Shown: positions 58,534 through 64,000 of the stretch, piece by piece
Layout of the letters: each line of letters starts with the position of its first letter
How positions within the stretch are numbered: position 1 is the stretch's first letter
Assembly: GCF_008041945.1 (NCBI RefSeq)
Contig: NZ_VKAD01000001.1
Location: 372,001-436,000, forward strand
Length of the DNA stretch: 64,000 bases
Source: Reinekea thalattae
GTDB taxonomy: Bacteria; Pseudomonadota; Gammaproteobacteria; Pseudomonadales; Natronospirillaceae
Direction: 5' to 3'
Translations under genes and position numbers: made by a program
The notes under the pieces: model-generated
What the model was told of the DNA's origin: nothing
The model's input: the letters and a program-made list of their open reading frames with translations, nothing else
The model's database searches: none

Positions 58534-59448
58534 CTATCCTGCATTGGGTTTAAAACGAAAGCTTTGTTCTTGAGTTTGGCTGAGTATGAATTCCCAGGTG
58601 AGCTTTAAATCTCGAAATTGATGTAAATCCTTACTGGTCGATATCCATAGTTCACGGTGCAGCAATATATCGGGCAGTACAGGGCTTAAGCCGTCATCAC
58701 CATAGGCGACAAAGTGCGGCAGAATACCAATGCCTAAACCTGACTGAACCGCCTTGTGTTGAGTATGAATGGTGGTTGATTGGTAGATGAATTCCAAAGC
58801 TGGATATATTTCTGATTGATACTTTAATAGGTCGGTAAACAGTTGGTCTTCGATATAGCCAATAAAATGATGCGCTTCTAAATCATCGCGCTTTTTTATT
58901 TTAGGGTGTTCTTCTAAGTAGCTATGGCTGGCAAATAAGCCGAGCGTATAGTCGGTCAATTTTCGTTGAATGAAGTTTTCACCCTTTTGCGGCCCGATGG
59001 TGATACTGATATCCACATCGCCGCTGGTGATGTAAGTAATGCCGGCGAGTGAGACCAATTCAATATCGATGTTCTTATGTTTAATCCATACCGGTAAGTG
59101 GCTCGATAAAAAATAATTACTAAAGCCTTCGGTCACTCCGATGCGAATGGTTGAGCGGATCTGTTGTGTGCTGCGGTACTTTTCATTCGCTAGACGCAGC
59201 GTTCGCTCACATTCTTCAGCATAGGGAATGAGGTCTTCACCCGCTTTGGTTAGGTGAAAGCCTTTGCTGTTTTGAAAAAATAACCGGGTGCCGACCGCTT
59301 TTTCTAACTGTTCAATCCGGTTTGCAATGGTGACGTGAGTACAGCCAAGTTTGCTGGCAGCTAAAGATAGTCGGCCATAGCGGGACAGCGCTAAAAAATA
59401 TTTTAGGTCGTTCCAGTTTATCGAAAGCAGGTTAGTGTGCTCATTCAT
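58534..59448 (-). CDS. LysR-family transcriptional regulator
   Basis: A 304-residue LysR regulator. The winged helix-turn-helix is at about residues 10-70 (LKYFLALSRYGRLSLAASKL, then THVTIANRIEQLEKAVGTRL) with LFFQNSKGFHLTKAGE as the wing. The effector domain starts near residue 95 (STIRIGVTEGFSNYF). It is divergent from the TRAP transporter genes, with 417 bp between, so it probably controls them in response to the transported compound. The ligand is unknown. Confidence 0.93.
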   Translation of the reverse strand: MNEHTNLLSINWNDLKYFLALSRYGRLSLAASKLGCTHVTIANRIEQLEKAVGTRLFFQNSKGFHLTKAGEDLIPYAEECERTLRLANEKYRSTQQIRSTIRIGVTEGFSNYFLSSHLPVWIKHKNIDIELVSLAGITYITSGDVDISITIGPQKGENFIQRKLTDYTLGLFASHSYLEEHPKIKKRDDLEAHHFIGYIEDQLFTDLLKYQSEIYPALEFIYQSTTIHTQHKAVQSGLGIGILPHFVAYGDDGLSPVLPDILLHRELWISTSKDLHQFRDLKLTWEFILSQTQEQSFRFKPNAG

Positions 59449-59865
59449 ACGGTGTTCCTGAGGTAAGCTTGCTTGGCGGTAGGCAGTGGCGATTATCTTT
59501 TGGCACTGGAGGCAAAGGTTAATGGCTTTAGCCCGCCAGTGGCAAGGCTTGTTGTAATTTTTTTTTCAGTCAAGTTGCTGTGCTGATGGCTTTAGGTTGA
59601 ATTTTATTGCCTCCAAATAGGGCGTAATTGCAATGAATTAAAGGGCTTTGTTTTATTTTGGTGCTTTTTGCTTGAAAGTGAGGCTGTTTTTAAACCGCTG
59701 TTCGTGCTGTCAAATAGTGGTTTTCTGTAATTTTTTTTACAGCTGGTGTAAGCAAACTTCTATTGCCTTTAAATGCCCCGGCGCCTATTTTTTGTCCGAC
59801 GCACAGAGAGTTCTATACAGTCATCGAGATCGATAAAGATTAATCGGAACAGAAGTAGGAGAGTC
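59449..59865. other. Divergent regulatory region between the LysR gene and the TRAP operon
   Basis: 417 bp with no gene. It holds GGCACTGG near 59501 and CCAGTGGC near 59537, inverted with respect to each other, an A/T-palindrome at 59625-59640 (listed), and a T9 run at about 59560. A frame of 62 codons from 59648 is rejected. AGGAGAG at 59857-59863 is the ribosome-binding site of the binding-protein gene. Confidence 0.5.
59625..59640. promoter_or_regulatory. Possible LysR-type binding site
   Basis: TAATTGCAATGAATTA has inverted 5-bp arms (TAATT/AATTA) with a 6-bp centre, compatible with the loose T-N11-A pattern. It lies about 230 bp upstream of the binding-protein start and about 180 bp from the LysR start. 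The palindrome is short, so chance is possible. Confidence 0.3.
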
Positions 59866-60843
59866 ATGATGAAAAAGCATCTTATCGCTGCATTCGCGTT
59901 ACTGATGAGTACAGCAGTCACCGCAGCAGAATACAACTTTACCTTTGCACACGTACTTATAGATGAAACACCTAACGGTCAGGCGGCATTGGCGTTTGCT
60001 AAAGAAGTTGAAGAAAAATCAGACGGCCGAATTAAAATTAATGTAATGCCGGCGGCGCAATTAGGCGGTGACGTTGAAATTATCGAACAGTTACAGCTCA
60101 ACTTAGTGCAAATTGCTATTCCACCTACGGCTACATTGGGTAACTTTGAGCCACGCGTACAAATTTTAGATCTACCATTTTTACTGCCTTCTGAAGAGTT
60201 GATGATCAAAGTATTGGATGGCAAAGCTGGTCGCGAAATTCTAGATACATTAGAAGGTCACGGTATGCACGCAGTGAACTTTTGGGGTGCGGGTTTCCGT
60301 CATATGACAAACAATGTACGCCCAATCGATGAGCCGAGTGATTTAAAAGGCATTAAGATGCGTACTATGCAGTCACCAATTTTGCTTAGCACCTACCGTA
60401 ACTTTGATGCAAACCCAACGGCAATGGCTTACACCGAGGTTTACAACGGTTTACAGCAAAGCGTTATTGAAGGGCAAGAAAACCCAATTGCAAACATTAC
60501 CAGTAAGCGTTTTTATGAAGTTCAAAAGTACATGACACTGACGTCAAATGCTTACCATGGTTATGCCGCTATTGTTAACAAGCAAGCTTGGGATTCACTA
60601 CCAGAAGATCTACAAGCGGTAATGACAGAAGCCTTTAATAATGCTCGTGATCTTTCTCGTCAGTTAACCAATGAGTTGGAAGCTACAGCACTTGAAAACA
60701 TCAAGAAGTACACGCAAGTGACTGAGTTAACGCCTGAGCAGCTAGAAGCATTTGTTAAAGCTAGCCAGCCAGTACATGAAGAGTTCCGCGATACCATCAC
60801 GTCAGATCTGCTTGATCTCGTCTATGAAGAAATTAATCGTTAA
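59866..60843 (+). CDS. dctP: TRAP transporter substrate-binding protein (DctP family)
   Basis: A 325-residue periplasmic binding protein. The signal peptide HLIAAFALLMSTAVTAAEYN is followed by FTFAHVLIDETPNGQAALAF. MPAAQLGGDVEIIEQLQ, the hinge motif GIKMRTMQSPI (conserved arginine that binds a substrate carboxylate) and NGLQQSVIEGQENPI are family landmarks. Two ATG codons (59866, 59869) follow AGGAG. The first is given here and the second is equally possible. The ligand is probably an organic acid or amino-acid derivative. Confidence 0.93.
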   Translation: MMKKHLIAAFALLMSTAVTAAEYNFTFAHVLIDETPNGQAALAFAKEVEEKSDGRIKINVMPAAQLGGDVEIIEQLQLNLVQIAIPPTATLGNFEPRVQILDLPFLLPSEELMIKVLDGKAGREILDTLEGHGMHAVNFWGAGFRHMTNNVRPIDEPSDLKGIKMRTMQSPILLSTYRNFDANPTAMAYTEVYNGLQQSVIEGQENPIANITSKRFYEVQKYMTLTSNAYHGYAAIVNKQAWDSLPEDLQAVMTEAFNNARDLSRQLTNELEATALENIKKYTQVTELTPEQLEAFVKASQPVHEEFRDTITSDLLDLVYEEINR

Positions 60844-61029
60844 TAACTCATTTAACATGAGTAAAGAGGGAGGTTTACCTCCCTCTATTTTTTTCGTCAA
60901 CATTGGTAAGCACTGAGTCATGCTAATCAATAGCTCAGGTTGATAAATTTATCTAAAGCAGGGTGGGTTTTGTAAGCCGTTTTATTCTGCTGGTTGTCCT
61001 TATTGGAATATCCTTATTGGAAGGTCTTT

Positions 61030-61527
61030 ATGTTACAGAAGGTCAGTAAAGCTCTGGATCAAATCGAAGGGTTTTTAATCGCGACTATTTTGGCGTCGGC
61101 CTCAGTCCTGACATTCGTGCAGGTTTTTTTTAGGTACGTACTGAATGATTCTATATTTTGGGCTGAAGAAGCGGTTCTATATTTAATCATTGCAATGAGT
61201 TTTTTATCGACCAGTTTAGGCGTACGTAAAAAATCGCACATTACGGTTGATGTACTTAAAGCTTGCATCCCTAAATCGTTCCAAGCTGTTTTCTTATTTA
61301 TTTCGTCACTCATTGGTTTCGTGTTCGGCTTATTGATTTTCTATTACGGCTATGCGCTCTATTCAAGCGCGGTCTCGCGAGGGCAGTTAACTCCTACGTT
61401 AAGAATGCCTATCGCTTATATTTATGCGCTTATTCCTATTACGGCTTGTCTTCAATCCTTTCGGTATTTTGAAAGTATGGTGTCGTTGGTGTTTAAGCCA
61501 AAACAGCCTGATAAAACAGATTCTTAA
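61030..61527 (+). CDS. dctQ: TRAP transporter small permease (DctQ family)
   Basis: A 165-residue protein with four membrane helices, typical for the small subunit. FVQVFFRYVLNDSIFWAEE is the family signature in helix two. The frame is open 12 codons upstream, but the ATG at 61030 has GGAAGG eight bases before it and removes an odd polar leader. It is 186 bp after dctP and 70 bp before dctM, all on the + strand. Confidence 0.92.
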   Translation: MLQKVSKALDQIEGFLIATILASASVLTFVQVFFRYVLNDSIFWAEEAVLYLIIAMSFLSTSLGVRKKSHITVDVLKACIPKSFQAVFLFISSLIGFVFGLLIFYYGYALYSSAVSRGQLTPTLRMPIAYIYALIPITACLQSFRYFESMVSLVFKPKQPDKTDS

Positions 61528-61597
61528 TGCAACGTCGTGGGTTAGGTTCTTTGGTTCAGTTTATTGCTCAAGTAATTAAAGGTTGAGGCTTAGATAA

Positions 61598-62872
61598 ATG
61601 GTTGTCGCTCTACTGGGTGTTTTTTTAGTTTTATTGTTATTGGGTTTGCCGATATACGGCTCCTTGGCGATGTCGGTTATTGGTGCAATGGAATTAACCG
61701 GTTCGCTTAACCCAATGATTGTACCGATGCGAATGTTTTCAGGCATGAATAATTTCACCCTGATGGCGATTCCGTTTTTTATTTTAGCTGCCGAGCTGAT
61801 GCGAGTCGGTGGTTTGTCTGCACGGCTTATTAAGCTTGCTCAAGTCTCTATTGGTTGGGCGCCGGGTGGCTTGGCATCGGCGGCGGTTTTATCCTGTTTG
61901 TTCTTTGGTTCTATTTCTGGTTCTAGCCCGGCAACGGTGGTGGCGATTGGCAGCATTATGTTTCCAGCCTTAGTGGAAGCTGGTTATAGCAAGCGTTTCG
62001 CCATTGGTTTGCTAACAACAGCTGGCACTCTTGGGCCTATTGTACCGCCAAGCATTGCGTTAATTATTTATGGTTCCGTGACTGCAACCAGTGTAGGGCA
62101 GCTGTTTGCTGCGGGTATTTTACCCGCCTTGTTGTTAGGCGGTTTTTTAATTCTGTATTGCATGATTTATTCGAAGCGGAAAAATTTTCCAAGCGAACCT
62201 TTCCCAACCTTTGCAGAGGTTATTGCAGCGCTAAAGGGGTCGGCTTGGGGCTTAGGTCTGCCGTTTATTTTGTTAGGCGGTATCTACAGCGGTGTCTTTA
62301 CCGCAACCGAGTCAGCCGCAGTGGCGTGTGCTTATGGTTTATTTGTTGGCATGTTTATCTATAAGCAGGTTGATGCCAAAACCTTATGGCAAATATTGCA
62401 GAGTACCGGTTTGACATCGGGTTCGCTGTTATTAATCACTGCTGGTGCTTCGGCTTTTTCATGGTTATTAACTGTCACTGGCACACCTGCAACCTTGGCA
62501 AATTCAGTTTTATCACTCAGTGATTCTCCTGCCGTAATTACAGCTGTGCTGAATGGCGTCATGTTAGTGGCTGGGTTTTTCTTAGACAGCGCTTCGGCGA
62601 TCATCGTGTTAGCGCCATTGCTTACACCCATTGCTAATCAGGTCGGTATCGATCCTGTTCACTTTGGTGTGATTAATTTGGTGAATTATTCGGTAGGCAT
62701 GGTGACACCACCAGTTGGTCTTAACCTATTTGTCGCTGTAACGATTTCTAAAATGGGGCTGTTTGAAATATTCAAAGGTTGCATACCCTTTGTTGCCATT
62801 ATGCTGCTCGGCCTTATTGTTATTACTTATGTGCCTTGGCTTTCGTTATACATACCCAGTTTTCTTTTTTAG
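61598..62872 (+). CDS. dctM: TRAP transporter large permease (DctM family)
   Basis: A 424-residue permease with about 12 helices that carries substrate import driven by a sodium gradient. Family segments include FFGSISGSSPATVVAIG (the SxSG/A motif region), GTLGPIVPPSIALIIYG, LDSASAIIVLAPLLTPI and GMVTPPVGLNLFVAV. Length is as usual for DctM (about 425). It ends 48 bp before the aspartate-dehydrogenase-like gene. Confidence 0.95.
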   Translation: MVVALLGVFLVLLLLGLPIYGSLAMSVIGAMELTGSLNPMIVPMRMFSGMNNFTLMAIPFFILAAELMRVGGLSARLIKLAQVSIGWAPGGLASAAVLSCLFFGSISGSSPATVVAIGSIMFPALVEAGYSKRFAIGLLTTAGTLGPIVPPSIALIIYGSVTATSVGQLFAAGILPALLLGGFLILYCMIYSKRKNFPSEPFPTFAEVIAALKGSAWGLGLPFILLGGIYSGVFTATESAAVACAYGLFVGMFIYKQVDAKTLWQILQSTGLTSGSLLLITAGASAFSWLLTVTGTPATLANSVLSLSDSPAVITAVLNGVMLVAGFFLDSASAIIVLAPLLTPIANQVGIDPVHFGVINLVNYSVGMVTPPVGLNLFVAVTISKMGLFEIFKGCIPFVAIMLLGLIVITYVPWLSLYIPSFLF

Positions 62873-62920
62873 TTTTAAGTCAGTTTATACATTATTCGTA
62901 GTTATTTATTAGGGTAGCAG

Positions 62921-63757
62921 ATGCAATCAAATAAAGTTTTAAAGGTAGGTATTATTGGCATTGGAGCGATTGGTTTTAATGTTGCGAAATCTATCGAAAG
63001 TGGGTTGTGTGGTTCGGCACAGGTGGTTTCAATACTGTGCCGAAACCGTACTAAAAATTTAGTCACTCATTGCAATGAATCTGATTATTTTAAATCTATT
63101 ATTACTGATAAAGCAGAATCTTTTTTTTATGCCAAGCCAGATATCGTTATTGAAGCTGCTGGCCAAGAAACATTAGATCAATACGCAGCAAAAGTACTAG
63201 AGCAGGGGATCGATTTGCTGGTCTCCAGTATTGGTTTATTTACTGACGATAGTAAGCTGGCTAATTTGATCGAAGTCGCAAATAAGTCTGGTGCTAAGAT
63301 CCTGTTGTCATCAGGTGCATTGCCGGCTGTTGACTGGATGTCTGCTGCGTCCTTTTCGGATGTTAAAGAAGTTTCTATTACTCAATCCAAACCGACGGAT
63401 TCGTGGAAAAATACCCCAGCGGAAGATTTTATTAACTTGAATGAGCTACAAGAGCCGCGCTGTTTTTTCCAAGGTACCGCAAGGGAAGCTGCTGCTTTAT
63501 TCCCAAAGAGTAGTAACATCAGTGCGATGTTAGCGCTGGCTACCGTCGGTTTAGATGACACCAAGGTAAAGCTGGTTGCAGACCCTTTAACATCGATGAT
63601 GCAAACAGACATTAGCTTTGAAAGTAATGTTGGCCATTTAAAAACCCATTGGCAGGGTGTGCCATCAGAGATGACACCCAGTACCAGTGCAGATGTGCCA
63701 TTGGCGATTGTTAAAGCAATTCGCAACATGACATCAGCAGTTAACTTTGGCGTTTAA
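62921..63757 (+). CDS. nadX: L-aspartate dehydrogenase-like protein (NadX family)
   Basis: A 278-residue NAD(P)-dependent dehydrogenase. The N-terminal Rossmann motif GIGAIGFNVAKSIES and the conserved SSGALPAVDWMSAA, GTAREAAALFPKSSN and ATVGLDDTKVKLVADP match NadX/aspartate dehydrogenases, which interconvert L-aspartate and iminosuccinate or, in some members, related amino acids. The gene closes the TRAP operon, so it probably acts on the imported compound. The true substrate is not fixed by sequence. Confidence 0.83.
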   Translation: MQSNKVLKVGIIGIGAIGFNVAKSIESGLCGSAQVVSILCRNRTKNLVTHCNESDYFKSIITDKAESFFYAKPDIVIEAAGQETLDQYAAKVLEQGIDLLVSSIGLFTDDSKLANLIEVANKSGAKILLSSGALPAVDWMSAASFSDVKEVSITQSKPTDSWKNTPAEDFINLNELQEPRCFFQGTAREAAALFPKSSNISAMLALATVGLDDTKVKLVADPLTSMMQTDISFESNVGHLKTHWQGVPSEMTPSTSADVPLAIVKAIRNMTSAVNFGV

Positions 63758-63801
63758 CAGTACTTTGGTGTTTAACAGAGCTTGGGCGTTTAACAGAAGT
63801 T
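63748..63801 (+). repeat. Three imperfect 18-bp tandem repeats at the end of the NadX-like gene
   Basis: TGGCGTTTAACAG at 63748, TGGTGTTTAACAG at 63766 and GGGCGTTTAACAG at 63784 recur at an exact 18-bp spacing. The first copy contains the Gly-Val-stop codons of the gene, so the following copies carry extra stops in frame. This looks like a small local duplication at the 3' end. Confidence 0.75.
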
Positions 63802-63823
63802 TGATGATGTTTGAACAAAAACT

Positions 63824-63853
63824 AAAAAGGCGAACCTAGGGTTCGCCTTTTTT
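63824..63853. terminator. Strong, probably bidirectional rho-independent terminator
   Basis: AAAAAGGCGAACC (63824-63836) pairs with GGTTCGCCTTTTT (63840-63852), loop TAG, 13 bp, flanked by A and T runs on the two sides. It separates the convergent TRAP operon and the partial gene at the right edge and can serve both strands. Confidence 0.92.
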
Positions 63854-63909
63854 ATTTGTATAATCCTCACGAATTGAACAGTTTGCCACTTTAACAGCGG
63901 CAAGTTTTA

Positions 63910-64000
63910 TTAACCGCGATAAATCGGATTCGTTAGGCATGTCGGTCCGCCTTCGCAAGCCATGCATAGCGCGTCGCCTTCAAAGGTTTTCACGCTAATG
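63910..64000 (-). CDS. C-terminal end of an unidentified gene (partial)
   Basis: The - strand frame open to the right edge encodes the last 29 visible residues: ISVKTFEGDALCMACEGG, then PTCLTNPIYRG and a stop. Three cysteines lie close together (C-x2-C...C). The frame keeps coding character to the edge and is followed by the bidirectional terminator, so it is very likely a real gene end. I do not recognise the family. Confidence 0.6.
   Translation of the reverse strand, partial: ISVKTFEGDALCMACEGGPTCLTNPIYRG

Overview
The window reads as chromosomal DNA of a free-living, probably marine gammaproteobacterium. The evidence is a complete rnfABCDGE-nth operon, LptF/LptG, a TRAP transporter, a glycine-betaine-type ABC transporter, a symporter-sensor kinase hybrid and many proteins of gammaproteobacterial type. 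A placement near Oceanospirillales-like lineages is inference; nothing in the window fixes the genus. Most of the DNA has a balanced base composition, but about 22.0-33.6 kb is visibly AT-rich with long T runs, as is common for O-unit and capsule genes.

Left part (1-14.4 kb), mostly housekeeping: the 3' end of a Wzz-type chain-length gene, tadA and an MFS transporter on the + strand. On the - strand follow glgA, a membrane-anchored coiled-coil protein, a Nudix hydrolase, an unknown protein, nth, the rnf electron-transport operon and metG.

Central part (14.7-44.5 kb), a surface-polysaccharide locus. manC, an Mrp ATPase, a UDP-glucuronate 4-epimerase-like gene, ugd, cysC and an SLC13-type permease with two TrkA-C domains lead in. 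Then come a Wzy/WaaL-like membrane protein, three family-4 glycosyltransferases, a WecG/TagA/CpsF transferase, gmd, fcl, the Wzx flippase, a hexapeptide acetyltransferase and a PAPS-type sulfotransferase. A polyprenyl-phosphate sugar-1-P transferase, galE, an O-antigen-ligase-family protein, a GT2, a GT90 and lptG/lptF follow, and manB closes the locus. Together these can make GDP-Man, GDP-Fuc, UDP-GlcA, UDP-GalA and UDP-Gal, build an undecaprenol-linked unit, flip and polymerise it, and acetylate and sulfate it. The simplest reading is a sulfated, fucose- and uronate-containing O-antigen or exopolysaccharide. No wza/wzb/wzc export genes are in the window, and ligase-type and Lpt genes are, which favours an LPS-linked product.

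Right part (44.6-64 kb): a divergent nuclease-like protein, a small zinc-ribbon protein, truC, a betaine-type ABC transporter, trxC, a large SSS-symporter/PAS/histidine kinase/receiver protein and tRNA-Arg(TCG). Three 158-bp tandem repeats follow the tRNA, two of which end in a copy of the tRNA 3' terminus. Next are a chemotaxis receptor, a CobW/COG0523 GTPase with a repeat-encoded His-rich tract, and a LysR regulator divergent from a TRAP transporter plus an aspartate-dehydrogenase-like gene. The last bases hold the 3' end of an unidentified - strand gene.

The most unusual structures are the tRNA-Arg tandem repeat array, which resembles the tyrT/rtT arrangement of Escherichia coli, the three-part sulfation module in the polysaccharide locus, a 261-bp element with terminal inverted repeats inside that locus, and the hexanucleotide arrays in the metal-chaperone gene.
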